Below, piece by piece: positions 27,812 through 36,821 of a DNA stretch of 64,000 nt (position 1 is its first letter; every line of letters starts with the position of its first letter). The stretch is from Alkalicoccobacillus plakortidis. Lineage in GTDB: Bacteria > Bacillota > Bacilli > Bacillales > Bacillaceae_D. The DNA lies in NCBI RefSeq assembly GCF_023703085.1, contig NZ_JAMQJY010000008.1, positions 4,388 through 68,387 of the forward strand. The letters are read 5' to 3'. Under the pieces are notes generated by a model. The model searched no databases. It was given only the letters and a program-made list of their open reading frames with translations, and had not been told where the DNA came from. The translations under genes were made by a program, and so were the position numbers.

Positions 27812-28960
27812 ATGTTAGAGAAAATACAAAAATTTAATCTTCATACTTACAGCGGAATATCGCCCTATATATGGGCGGTATTCTTCATTCTACCCTTTTA
27901 TTATATTTTTCAATTTTCATTTGAAGTGGACATGATTGCAAGTGTCATACTAACTGTCAGCTTCTTTATTTTTTATCGAATCGCGTTTCTTTCAAAGGGA
28001 TGGATAATCTACCTTTGGACATTTATTTTGATGGGTGTCTCTACGTCAACGATTTTTTTATTTGGGTATACCTTTTTTGCCTTTTTTATTGCCTACTTTA
28101 TTGGTAATATAAGGGATAAGCGGTCTTTTTATCTGTTATACTTCATCCACTTAGGCACAACATCTTTTTCCATTAACTATGGCATTATTAATGAACCTAA
28201 TCTGTTTTTGCCACAATTAGCCTTTGTCATTATTGCTTGGATCAGCGTGATACTGCTTCCATTTAGCACTCATAATAAAAACGAACGAGATATATTAGAA
28301 GATAAGCTTGAGGATGCTAACGAGCAACTGGCTGAACTGATTAAAGTGAAGGAAAGGCAGCGAATAGCAAGAGATCTTCATGATACGTTAGGTCAAAGTC
28401 TCTCAATGATTGGTTTGAAGAGTGAGCTTGCAAGAAAGTTAATTTATAAGAATCCGCAACAGGCAGCAATAGAAATCAAAGAGGTACAGCAAGCGGCGAG
28501 AACTTCATTAAATGAAGTGAGGAAACTAGTTTCTTCAATGAAAGGCCTTAGGTTACGAGATGAGCGGACGCTATCGGCGCAAATGCTAAAAGCAGCCCAT
28601 ATTGCGTGGGGATGGCATGAAGAAGATCGTGAAGTATTAACAAACGTCAATCTAATTACGGAAAATATCTTAGCAATGTCTTTAAAAGAAGCCGTTACAA
28701 ATGTTGTGAAGCATAGTAATGCAACAACTTGCGAAGCGTTTATCCAAGCTAAAGAGGATCAACTCTTATTGATTGTTCGAGATAATGGCACCTTCAAAGC
28801 GACGGGAAATTATTTTGAAAAAGGAAATGGACTAGCCGGAATGAAGGAACGTCTTGAGTTTGTAAATGGCAGTCTTGAGGTTGATACATCAAATGGAACA
28901 GAGCTTCGAATAAAGGTGCCGTATGACATAAAAATAATCTACAAGGATGAGAACTCATGA
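27812..28960 (+). CDS. desK: Membrane fluidity sensor histidine kinase DesK
   Basis: Thermosensor kinase of about 382 residues. Four to five transmembrane segments (about 15-150), a coiled linker (EDANEQLAELIKVKERQRIARD), the HisKA_3 phosphorylation box RDLHDTLGQSLSMIGLKSE near residue 190, and an HATPase region with KEAVTNVVKHSNA and GNGLAGMKERL. Strong resemblance to Bacillus subtilis DesK along its length. ATG 27812 is preferred over 27803 because AGGATGGT lies upstream. The stop overlaps the desR start (ATGA), so translation is coupled. Confidence 0.93.
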   Translation: MLEKIQKFNLHTYSGISPYIWAVFFILPFYYIFQFSFEVDMIASVILTVSFFIFYRIAFLSKGWIIYLWTFILMGVSTSTIFLFGYTFFAFFIAYFIGNIRDKRSFYLLYFIHLGTTSFSINYGIINEPNLFLPQLAFVIIAWISVILLPFSTHNKNERDILEDKLEDANEQLAELIKVKERQRIARDLHDTLGQSLSMIGLKSELARKLIYKNPQQAAIEIKEVQQAARTSLNEVRKLVSSMKGLRLRDERTLSAQMLKAAHIAWGWHEEDREVLTNVNLITENILAMSLKEAVTNVVKHSNATTCEAFIQAKEDQLLLIVRDNGTFKATGNYFEKGNGLAGMKERLEFVNGSLEVDTSNGTELRIKVPYDIKIIYKDENS

Positions 28961-29556
28961 TTAAAATCTATATAGCTGAAGACCAACAGCTTCTGCTTGG
29001 GGCACTTGAAGCGTTGCTTAACCTAGAAGATGACATGGAGATCGTCGGAAAAGGCAAAACTGGGCAGGAAGCCGTAGATTATGTGAAGAAATATCAGCCT
29101 GACGTATGTATTATGGATATTGAAATGCCTGAAAAAACAGGACTTGAAGCAGCTGAAGAGTTAAAATCCTATGATTGCAAATTGGTGATCCTCACCACCT
29201 TTGCTAGATCAGGTTATTTCCAACGAGCCCTTCATGCAGGAGTGAGTGCCTACTTATTAAAGGATAGTTCAAGTGATGAACTAGCCCAGGCGATTCGTCA
29301 TGTGGTAGATGGGAAACGAGTATACGCTCCTGAACTGATGGATGATGTGTTCCGTGAAACCAATCCATTAACGGAACGCGAAAAAGAAGTACTCTCACTC
29401 ATTGCAGATGGGAAAAGCACAAAAGAAATTTCTATTGAACTTGATATAAAAATAGGCACAGTTCGTAATTACGTGTCAGTCATCTTAGAAAAATTAGACG
29501 TAAAAAACCGAATTGAAGCAGTTACACATTCTAAGGAGAAGGGATGGTTTGGTTAA
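28957..29556 (+). CDS. desR: Response regulator DesR
   Basis: 199-residue NarL/FixJ-type regulator. Receiver domain with acidic pocket (AEDQ) and phospho-acceptor Asp54 (CIMDIEMPEKTG), switch Thr in LTTFARSGY and Lys in LLKDSS; C-terminal LuxR-type HTH (NPLTEREKEVLSLIADGKSTKEIS). Phosphorylated by DesK, it activates des. The possible target is the palindrome at 26655. A bidirectional terminator follows. Confidence 0.93.
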   Translation: MIKIYIAEDQQLLLGALEALLNLEDDMEIVGKGKTGQEAVDYVKKYQPDVCIMDIEMPEKTGLEAAEELKSYDCKLVILTTFARSGYFQRALHAGVSAYLLKDSSSDELAQAIRHVVDGKRVYAPELMDDVFRETNPLTEREKEVLSLIADGKSTKEISIELDIKIGTVRNYVSVILEKLDVKNRIEAVTHSKEKGWFG

Positions 29557-29590
29557 ACAAGCCGTCCCTTTATGTATGAATGAACACTAT

Positions 29591-29638
29591 AAAAAACCAA
29601 ATCATCATGAGTTCACTCACATAATGGTTTGGTTTTTT
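29591..29638. terminator. Terminator after desR
   Basis: AAAAAACCAAATCAT and ATGGTTTGGTTTTTT pair (small mismatches near the loop); works in either direction. Confidence 0.8.
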
Positions 29639-29907
29639 GTTCATCAAAAAGAAGAGAGTAGGGCTAGCCTATCGGACGAACACCCGTAAGAAGCTGATGA
29701 TTTGTAAGCGGGATTGAATTACTTACAGAGTAATGAAGATCTACTGTAGATTGTACAAGTTAATTCGAATTATTAATTATTCCACTTGATATTTATTTGT
29801 TTCGTTATGACCTAAGCTCGTGCATGTTGATTCATTCGTACACTACTATCTCTTTTTTTACAGATAAACACTAAATTTAATTCTAATAATCTATTAAAAA
29901 TACTGAC

Positions 29908-30010
29908 GCTCTCACAAAGCGGATGGGCGCCATCCCCGTGGAAAGAGTGCCCCATCCTGGAAGCGACGAAACTCCAACAATCCCCGCCTGCTACTTTATT
30001 GTACAGATTA
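29908..30010. repeat. Possible dispersed intergenic repeat with GC-rich hairpins
   Basis: Within a roughly 600-base region without a recognisable gene (29557-30156), this stretch is much richer in GC than its surroundings. It contains GGATGGGCGCCATCC (arms GGATGG/CCATCC) and a second half-repeat GCCCCATCC. Its style resembles the REP-like intergenic repeats of Bacillaceae genomes. Only one copy is in the window, so repetition is unproven. The rest of the gap is AT-rich without clear signals. Confidence 0.35.
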
Positions 30011-30156
30011 GTTTTATCAGACCAGTTTTTTCACAATTTTTGAGAAAAGAAAACCGCTTTAATGTTGAAAGAAATCGATAACTAATGAATACTTATACTT
30101 AACGAGAAAAATGATCTATTAATAATAAGAAGGAGTGTTCAATAAAGGCAATCCTA

Positions 30157-30394
30157 ATGTTGTTTATTTTTATTATTTTTCCTGTGATTTTGATCGTTTT
30201 AAGCATGCTTTTGAAGCGGCATAGATACCTTGTTTTTCTGCTCGCTTTTATGCTGCCAGTTACATTTGTGGGGATCGAATCTTGAAAGCATTCTAGGTAA
30301 CTTGGATGCCATTGCTCTTTACACTTCCGCGTATTTTGTAATCTGTGGAATGACGATGTTTATATCAGCAAAGGTACGAAAATCAACTTATTAA
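30157..30394 (+). CDS. Small membrane protein (frame probably broken)
   Basis: Reads as two overlapping halves: ATG 30157 to the stop near 30285 (two hydrophobic segments, MLFIFIIFPVILIVLSMLLK and FLLAFMLPVTFV) and, in another frame, LESILGNLDAIALYTSAYFV to TAA 30392-30394. Dropping one T near 30283 joins them into about 79 residues with three hydrophobic segments. AAGGAGTG at 30130-30137 suggests that the start may be slightly upstream, where only ATA is seen at the right distance. Unknown function. Confidence 0.4.
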
Positions 30395-30418
30395 TAGAGA
30401 GAAAAGGGAGCGATTATT

Positions 30419-30997
30419 ATGCATCAAATAAAAAGAGTTGCAGTATTTTGTGGTTCAAGTGAAGGGTCAGATCCTATCTACATGGAGCAAGCTAGAAAAT
30501 TAGGCGCCTTACTTGCTGACAAAGGAATAGGACTTGTATACGGAGGAGCTCAGGTGGGCTGCATGGGTGCAGTTGCAGATGCATGCTTAGAAGCTGGTGG
30601 TGAAGTAATTGGTGTTATTCCTGAAAAGTTAATGAATGTTGAGATTGCTCATAGTGGATTAACAGAGCAACACATCGTAAAAACCATGCACGAGCGGAAG
30701 GCAATGATGGCTGATCTATCTGACGCATTTATCGCATTGCCAGGAGGGGCTGGTACGTTGGAAGAGTGGTTTGAGGTCTTCACCTGGTCTCAACTTGGTT
30801 ATCACCATAAACCATGCAGCTTCTTAAATGTAAATAATTTTTATGATCCATTATTACAAATGCTTGAGCACACCATCGAGCAAGGATTTATGCGACCAGC
30901 CTATCAGGAATTAATTATTACAGAGAATAGTGCTGAGGAATTGTTGGAAAAGCTCCATCAATTTCAACCGCTTGAATTATCTAAGTGGGGTAATTAG
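30419..30997 (+). CDS. LOG family protein (cytokinin riboside 5'-monophosphate phosphoribohydrolase-like)
   Basis: 192 residues of the LOG/TIGR00730 family. Signature PGGAGTLEEWFEVFTWSQLG near residue 100 and the MHERKAMM block near 80 carry the active-site Glu, Arg and Lys. N-terminal Rossmann-like strand VAVFCGSSEG. In bacteria these enzymes cleave nucleotide monophosphates to base and ribose 5-phosphate. AAAGGGAGCG precedes ATG 30419. The next gene follows after 2 bases. Confidence 0.88.
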   Translation: MHQIKRVAVFCGSSEGSDPIYMEQARKLGALLADKGIGLVYGGAQVGCMGAVADACLEAGGEVIGVIPEKLMNVEIAHSGLTEQHIVKTMHERKAMMADLSDAFIALPGGAGTLEEWFEVFTWSQLGYHHKPCSFLNVNNFYDPLLQMLEHTIEQGFMRPAYQELIITENSAEELLEKLHQFQPLELSKWGN

Positions 30998-30999
30998 GT

Positions 31000-31551
31000 G
31001 TGAACGAACATGAAGATCGAAGCAAGTGGCCTGTCTGGGCAGAAGAGACAATTGTTATAGAAGAACCAACCCCGGAATGGCAAATAAAAGGCGAAGAAGA
31101 GAAGAAACAGTTGCTTTCTCTTCTCGACCCATTTGAGATTATAGACATTGAGCATATAGGTAGTACATCTATTCCTTCGCTACAAGCCAAACCGATTATT
31201 GACATTATGACTAAAGTAAAAGATTTTAGCCGATCAGATGAAATGGTGGCCGTATTAAGTGAACATGATTGGAACTATGTCCCTCCAAGCCTTGACCAAC
31301 GGGAATGGAGAAAATACTTTGTGAAAGTACATAACAACAAACGAGTGGCTCATCTACATATAGTTCAAGAGGGGTCTGAAAGGTGGGACGAGCACTTACA
31401 ATTTCGCAATACGCTACGAAACAATCCGAAACTAGTAGCAGAATATGCGACATTAAAAAAGAGACTTGCACACGAATTTGCTGGTGATCGTGAAGCCTAT
31501 ACGGAAGCAAAGTCTGAATTTATCCAGAAAGTTTTAAAGCGATACGTTTAG
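31000..31551 (+). CDS. GrpB family protein (UPF0157)
   Basis: 183 residues. GrpB/DUF signature IEHIGSTSIPSLQAKPIIDIM near residues 48-68, a nucleotidyltransferase-like fold; function unproven. GTG 31000 with the TTAGGTG context is the only start close to the upstream stop; internal ATGs would cut the N-terminal region. Probably co-transcribed with the LOG gene. Confidence 0.85.
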   Translation: MNEHEDRSKWPVWAEETIVIEEPTPEWQIKGEEEKKQLLSLLDPFEIIDIEHIGSTSIPSLQAKPIIDIMTKVKDFSRSDEMVAVLSEHDWNYVPPSLDQREWRKYFVKVHNNKRVAHLHIVQEGSERWDEHLQFRNTLRNNPKLVAEYATLKKRLAHEFAGDREAYTEAKSEFIQKVLKRYV

Positions 31552-31658
31552 TTAATTTTTGCAAGGAGAGCTCATTACTAATCAAAGTACCAGTATTGAT
31601 TAAATCACAAAAACACGAGAAGCTAGCGACATAAAATCATAAAAAAGGGGAGACCCAA

Positions 31659-32735
31659 ATGAAGCAAGCAAGCTTGTACGAGCGCCTACATCTGACACAT
31701 CCAATCATTCAAGCCCCAATGGCAGGAGGGATTTCTACCCCGGAGTTAACAGCAGCCGTTTCGAACAATGGTTGCCTTGGTATGATAGCCGCAGGGTATT
31801 TAGATCCAGATGCACTCCTTAAGGAAATTAAAGCAGTCAAGAAAAAGACTAAAAATTGGTTTGGCGTGAATCTCTTTGTTCCAAATGTTTATGAGATAGA
31901 GGATTGTGCACTACATACATCCAAAACTCTACTTGAACCAATTCATGAAAGTTTGCACATAGAACAACATCAAGTTTCACTACCTGAGGCCAAATGTGAC
32001 GATGACAACTACCACCAATTAATAGATCTGATCATTCGAGAGAAAGTGCCTGTATGTACATTTACATTTGGTCTTCCATCTCGTGATGTGATTCATCGAT
32101 TAAAACAGCAACATATCATTCTGATTGGAACCGCTACTACAGTTAAAGAAGCGATTGAAATCGAGCGAGCTGGATTGGATATGGTCATTTTGCAAGGTAG
32201 TGAAGCAGGTGGCCACAGAGGTACCTTCTTGCATACAGAGGATGAGGGTCTTATTGGATTAATGGCACTGATTCCACAAGCGGTTCGTCTGATTAATATT
32301 CCTGTTATCGCTGCAGGTGGCATTATGGATGGTAGAGCATTAATGGCGGCTCGTTGCTTAGGAGCAGCTGCTGTTCAGATGGGAACGGCTTTCCTAACAT
32401 GTACGGAGAGTGGAGCAACAGATATACATAAGCAGGCCGTGACCAAAGCAACGGACAGTCAAACAACGTTAACAAGTGCGTTTTCAGGTAAAAAGGCGAG
32501 AGGAATCAATAACACGTTTATACGAATGATGCAGAAACATGAACATGACCTTCCTGTTTTTCCAATTCAAAATGCGTTAACTAAGTCAATTCGTGCAGCG
32601 TCTTCCAATCAAAACAATCGTGAATTTATGTCACTATGGTCGGGGCAAAGCCCAATGCTTGCTTCTTTACAATCAGCAGAAGAACTAATTGAGCGAGTAA
32701 TGGAAGAAGCGGAGGAGGTTTGGAATGGTATCTAA
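31659..32735 (+). CDS. Nitronate monooxygenase (2-nitropropane dioxygenase family)
   Basis: FMN-dependent TIM-barrel enzyme of 358 residues that oxidises alkyl nitronates. Family marks: HPIIQAPMAGGISTPELTAAVSNNGCLGMIAAGY at the start, QGSEAGGHRGTF near residue 180 (the His is the usual catalytic base) and IAAGGIMDGRALMAA with GTAFLTC near 215-245 for phosphate binding. AAGGGGAG precedes ATG 31659. It overlaps the following fragment by 11 bases. Confidence 0.88.
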   Translation: MKQASLYERLHLTHPIIQAPMAGGISTPELTAAVSNNGCLGMIAAGYLDPDALLKEIKAVKKKTKNWFGVNLFVPNVYEIEDCALHTSKTLLEPIHESLHIEQHQVSLPEAKCDDDNYHQLIDLIIREKVPVCTFTFGLPSRDVIHRLKQQHIILIGTATTVKEAIEIERAGLDMVILQGSEAGGHRGTFLHTEDEGLIGLMALIPQAVRLINIPVIAAGGIMDGRALMAARCLGAAAVQMGTAFLTCTESGATDIHKQAVTKATDSQTTLTSAFSGKKARGINNTFIRMMQKHEHDLPVFPIQNALTKSIRAASSNQNNREFMSLWSGQSPMLASLQSAEELIERVMEEAEEVWNGI

Positions 32736-33013
32736 ACCTAATCAAAAAAAGACAACATTAGTTATATTAGGTGTTGGACATGCCAATCAATTAGTTTCAA
32801 AATCGTGTCAACCTGCTGTATATCGAGCATTTTTTGATCGTGTGAAACCCGATGTCATTGGAGTGGAGAGAGCACCTTTAGAGTTCTTAAAATCAAATTT
32901 TTATGATTTTACTCATGAACAACAGAACATTATCAGGTCTGCCTGAATGGACAAAGGTAGGGAAGCTTCAGCTTGAAGGGTATTGGGAGGATCATGTGCT
33001 TAGGTCTCGATAA
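32725..33013 (+). pseudogene. DUF5694-like protein remnant
   Basis: ATG 32725 opens a frame with TLVILGVGHANQL and KPDVIGVERAPLEFL, the N-terminal part of DUF5694/TraB-like proteins, but it stops after 73 codons. In another frame from about 32935 to 33013, LPEWTKVGKLQLEGYWEDHVL reads like the end of such a protein. Most of the middle (roughly 150 residues in intact relatives) is missing, so this is a real internal deletion rather than a one-base error. Confidence 0.5.
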
Positions 33014-33037
33014 TTCACGATAAAGGTGGATAACATC

Positions 33038-34067
33038 ATGAATGTAAAAAAAAGCAAAACAGATCGCGACAGAATGGATTTCTCAAGTATCTACTGAACT
33101 ACCGACTTTTCATAGTGCATATCTGGCTGGCTCCATTGTATATAGGGAGGACCATTCTAAGTTACCCAAGAGCTCTGATCTAGATGTTCTGATTATTCTA
33201 AATCAAGCGGATATCCCAATGAAACCCGGTAAGATTGTCTATCAGGGTGTGCTTTTAGATGTGACGTACCTTCCTTGGGCGCAGTTTCAAAATTCAGAGA
33301 GGATACTTGGTTCCTACCATCTTGCAAATAGCTTAAAGAGCAAAATGATCCTCTCAGATCCCACAGGCGAGTTACAAAAAATCCAAGCAAAGGTTGCAGA
33401 TCTCTTCCCAAAAAGAATGTGGGTAGAAGCAAGATGTGAGGATGCTCTAGAGCGAATAACCAATAATTTAGATAGTCACTCAAACAAAACACAGTGGGCA
33501 GATCAGGTGATGGCGTGGCTATTTGCTGCAGGTGTTATGACTCATGTTTTGCTCGTAGCAGATCTTCAAAATCCAACGGTTCGATTGAGATATCTGAATG
33601 TAAAAAAGCTTTTGCGGACCTACGATTTGGACCATGTATACGAGGAGCTTTTGGACTTTCTAGGTTGCCGGGAGCTTAGTTCAGACAGAATCTCCTCTCA
33701 TCTTAATCAGCTGGAAACAACATTTGACGCAGCTGTATCTATTGCCAAAACACCGCTTTTTTTTAGTTCAGACATCACAAAAGAGGCTAGATCAATCGCT
33801 ATTGATGGAAGTTGCGAGCTTATTAAAGCCGGGTCTCATCGAGAAGCCGTTTTCTGGATGGTTGCAACCTATGCACGCTGCCATCAAATATTTGCACTTG
33901 ATGCACCAAAGCTTTTGCACATGCCTGGTTTTAATTCTTTATTAGCAGATCTAGGTATAACCAGCACAGATGATCTAGACAAACGAGTAGCCGAGATTAG
34001 AGAATACTTACCAAACCTAAAAAAATATGCTGAAGCAATCATGTCGCAGAATTCAGGTAGTGGATGA
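33038..34067 (+). CDS. Nucleotidyltransferase domain protein (frame broken near start)
   Basis: Reconstructed as about 342 residues from ATG 33038 after dropping one A from the run of eight at 33046-33053, giving MNVKKAKQIATEWISQVSTE. GSIVYREDHSKLPKSSDLDVLIIL (about residue 31) is the GS...DxD signature of minimal nucleotidyltransferases such as aminoglycoside nucleotidyltransferases. The C-terminal two thirds is helical and lacks a named motif. AAAGGTGG lies upstream of the ATG. Substrate unknown; antibiotic modification is only a possibility. Confidence 0.6.
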
Positions 34068-34322
34068 ATGAGGGAGAACAAGCAAGGTATAAACGCTACG
34101 GTGATGGATGTGAAATGTGGCTTTGTTGAAAAGTAGATAGCTAAGGGAGATCGGGAAAAGATGTTCTGGATCGCTACACCTGCTAAGACTGCTAATCAAA
34201 TCTAAAAAAGCATTACTCGCAAAAAGAAAACGGCATATATATCCAAACGTTGGCGTCTTATAGCGTGGTTATTAGAAGCAAAAGCGCTATTCGCATAACT
34301 AAACTAAAAAGGATGTGATCAT
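34068..34322 (+). other. Gene-poor stretch with short coding-like fragments
   Basis: No intact gene. A short frame near 34220-34300 reads like protein (RWRLIAWLLEAKALFA and stop), and others are broken by stops, so decayed coding sequence is possible. No hairpin or promoter stands out. Confidence 0.25.
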
Positions 34323-34958
34323 ATGAAGGCAATCTTATTTGACTTTGATGGTACACTCGCGCACACATTGCCTGTTTGTTTTGAAGCTTTTCAAGAAGTA
34401 TTTCGCAGGTTTGATGAGAGAGAATTAACGAATGAGGACATCATAAGCATGTTTGGACCATCTGAGACAGGTATTATTCGGGAAAATCTGAAGCACACAG
34501 ACTCATCTAGTGCGATTGAATTATATTATACTGTTTACTCTGAAACGCATGATAAATTGGTACCTCATTCTCCGGAAATCATTGAGTTGTTAGGAGATTT
34601 AAGGAGGAAAGGGTATCAATTAGGCATTGTAACAGGCAAAGCACAGCGGAGCCTAGATTTATCATTAGAAGCTCTGAAGATGACATCGTATTTTGATGTG
34701 GTGATAACAGGAGACGATGTGACTAATGCAAAACCTCATCCAGAAGGGATTCAACAAGCGATGAAAAGGCTAGGAGTTACAAATGAGGATACGATTTACC
34801 TTGGTGATAGTGATGCAGATATTCTGGCAGGCATTGATGCAGGTGTTCGCACGGTTGGTGTTTACTGGTTACCAGACTACCAGCCAACTTTTACTCAGAA
34901 ACCAGATGTTGTATGTAACAAAACAACTCAATTACTCACAAGCTTTGGTATAGAGTAA
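34323..34958 (+). CDS. HAD-family phosphatase (phosphoglycolate phosphatase/PpaX-like)
   Basis: 211 residues. HAD motif I is LFDFDGTLAHT at the start (nucleophile Asp8), motif II is in LGIVTGKAQ, and motif IV is YLGDSDADILAG, with Lys in NAKPHPEG. Small helical cap between motifs I and II (subclass IA). AAAGGATGTGATC lies ahead of ATG 34323. Likely dephosphorylates a small sugar phosphate or pyrophosphate. Confidence 0.85.
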   Translation: MKAILFDFDGTLAHTLPVCFEAFQEVFRRFDERELTNEDIISMFGPSETGIIRENLKHTDSSSAIELYYTVYSETHDKLVPHSPEIIELLGDLRRKGYQLGIVTGKAQRSLDLSLEALKMTSYFDVVITGDDVTNAKPHPEGIQQAMKRLGVTNEDTIYLGDSDADILAGIDAGVRTVGVYWLPDYQPTFTQKPDVVCNKTTQLLTSFGIE

Positions 34959-34968
34959 GCATACTTCA

Positions 34969-34997
34969 TTGACACTTACCTACTAGTAAGTTAGTAT
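34969..34997 (+). promoter_or_regulatory. SigA-type promoter with embedded operator, giving a leaderless TetR mRNA
   Basis: TTGACA (34969-34974), a 17-base spacer and TAGTAT (34992-34997). The spacer contains ACTTAC-N6-GTAAGT and the 8-base palindrome TACTAGTA, a typical TetR-family autoregulation site. The -10 box ends only 6 bases before ATG 35004, so transcription should start at or next to the start codon, leaving no ribosome site. Confidence 0.7.
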
Positions 34998-35003
34998 AAA
35001 AAA

Positions 35004-35567
35004 ATGAAAAATAGAAAAGAACAAATCATTAAATTAGCAGTGGAAAAGATTCAAGAAATGGGTTATATGAACTTTAGTTACGATGATTTATCGAAAGAAT
35101 TACAAGTAACCAAAGCCAGCATACATTATCATTTTGAAAAAAAAGAAGACTTAGGTTTGGCTGTTTGCTCTCATCTTCGTGAAGGATTAGAGGAGTTGGC
35201 AGATGAACTCAATCATTCATCTATCCAAGTGAAAGATCGACCGTATGCATTTATTTTAAGACGGATGCAACATATCTCTTCAACTGGAATTTGTCCGGTG
35301 ACGGCTTTTCAAGCAGATATGAACGAGTTAACAAATGATTTACAGGAAGAAGTTAAAAGGTTAAGTCAATTAGAGGCATTTAGTATGGTCGAATTATTGA
35401 GGGATGCTAAGAATGAGGGAGCTATTCAAGGCACAACAAAAGAGGACCTAGAGGATTTGTCTTGGTTATTGCTTTCAACAATAAAAGGTGGCTTGCAATA
35501 TAAACGTGCCATAAATGAAACGGTGCTAGAGAAGATATTAGGTCAGGTTAGACTTCTTTTAAAATAG
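35004..35567 (+). CDS. TetR/AcrR-family transcriptional regulator
   Basis: 187 residues. N-terminal HTH with SYDDLSKELQVTKASIHYHFEKKEDLGLAV; the C-terminal ligand domain includes a Cys (TGICPVTAF). ATG 35004 is the first start after the promoter and the only one that keeps the full HTH; no Shine-Dalgarno sequence precedes it. The gene is followed after 18 bases by fabF, so the regulator probably controls itself and fabF. Confidence 0.88.
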   Translation: MKNRKEQIIKLAVEKIQEMGYMNFSYDDLSKELQVTKASIHYHFEKKEDLGLAVCSHLREGLEELADELNHSSIQVKDRPYAFILRRMQHISSTGICPVTAFQADMNELTNDLQEEVKRLSQLEAFSMVELLRDAKNEGAIQGTTKEDLEDLSWLLLSTIKGGLQYKRAINETVLEKILGQVRLLLK

Positions 35568-35585
35568 AAAAATAGAGGTGCAAAC

Positions 35586-36821
35586 ATGGGACGCAGAGTT
35601 GTTGTAACAGGAACAGGTGTTATTTCGCCACTTGGAAATACTGTAGAGGCATTTTGGAGTCATTTAAAGCAGGGCAAATCAGGTATTAAACGAATTGAGT
35701 CTGAAGCATATGAAGGAATTGCAACTCAGATTGGTGGATATATCACTGATTTTAAACCCGAAGAGTACATGGAGAAAAAAGAGATTGGCAAATATGATCG
35801 GTTTGCCCAGTTTGCGTATGCAGCATCGATGCAAGCACTTAAGCAGTCTAAGCTAGATTTAGAGCAGGTCAATGGTGAGCGGATGGGTGTCTATATTGGT
35901 TCTGGAATTGGCGGAATTGATACTACTTTAGAAAATCATTCCGCTCTTTTAGAGAAAGGTCCAAGAAGAGTTTCGCCATTCATGGTGCCAATGATGATCG
36001 GAAATATGGCCACGGGAATTGTTTCAATGAAAACGGGCTTTAAAGGACCAAGCTTTTCACCAGTGTCCGCCTGTGCGACCGCTAACCACGCGATTGGTGA
36101 AGCGTTTTTGAATATTAAGCATGGTTACTCTGATGGTATTCTCGCTGGTGGAGCAGAGGCACCAATTAACCCACTTGCCTATGCAGGCTTCTCAAGAATG
36201 AGAGCAATGTCAACATTAAACGATTCACCTGAATTAGCCAGTAGACCTTTTGATAAAAACCGCGATGGTTTTGTGATGTCTGAAGGCGCGGGAATCCTGT
36301 TTCTTGAAGAGTATGAGCATGCCTTAAATCGTGGAGCAACGATATTAGGAGAAATCGTTGGATACGGCTCAACAACGGACGCCTATCATATCACCTCACC
36401 AGATCCAAGTGGTGCGGAGCGAGCCATGAAGTTAGCACTTGAGATGGGTAGTATCAACAAAGAAAATGTTCAATACATTAATGCTCATGGGACAAGCACA
36501 CCTGAAGGAGATCAGTCTGAAACAAAAGCCATTAAGCAGGTATTTGGCGATGCAGCATACCAATTAAAAGTCAGCTCAACAAAGTCCATGACTGGTCATC
36601 TTTTTGGTGCAGCAGGCGGAATTGAAGCAATTGCGACCTTACATGCTGTTCAACAAGACATCGCTCCTCCAACCATTAATTATGAGACACCAGACGAAGC
36701 ATGTGATTTAGACTACGTACCAAACCAAGCAGTGAGCATATCCATTGAATATGCTTTGTCTAATGGTTTTGGCTTTGGCGGACATAATGCTGTGGTAGCC
36801 TTTAAGAAATATCGTGATTAA
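35586..36821 (+). CDS. Beta-ketoacyl-ACP synthase II (FabF-type)
   Basis: Condensing enzyme of fatty acid elongation, 411 residues. Catalytic triad blocks: SACATANHAIGEA (Cys, near 163), NAHGTSTPEGDQSE (His, near 301) and STKSMTGHLFGAAGG (Lys and His, near 335). AGAGGTG precedes ATG 35586. Main fabF genes usually sit beside fabH; here there is no fabH and a TetR regulator instead, so this looks like an accessory copy, perhaps for altered membrane lipids. Confidence 0.9.
   Translation: MGRRVVVTGTGVISPLGNTVEAFWSHLKQGKSGIKRIESEAYEGIATQIGGYITDFKPEEYMEKKEIGKYDRFAQFAYAASMQALKQSKLDLEQVNGERMGVYIGSGIGGIDTTLENHSALLEKGPRRVSPFMVPMMIGNMATGIVSMKTGFKGPSFSPVSACATANHAIGEAFLNIKHGYSDGILAGGAEAPINPLAYAGFSRMRAMSTLNDSPELASRPFDKNRDGFVMSEGAGILFLEEYEHALNRGATILGEIVGYGSTTDAYHITSPDPSGAERAMKLALEMGSINKENVQYINAHGTSTPEGDQSETKAIKQVFGDAAYQLKVSSTKSMTGHLFGAAGGIEAIATLHAVQQDIAPPTINYETPDEACDLDYVPNQAVSISIEYALSNGFGFGGHNAVVAFKKYRD

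Noticed and set aside
33038..34067. A confirmed aminoglycoside resistance gene
   Set aside because: Only the minimal nucleotidyltransferase signature is visible; the C-terminal part does not match a resistance enzyme I can name.
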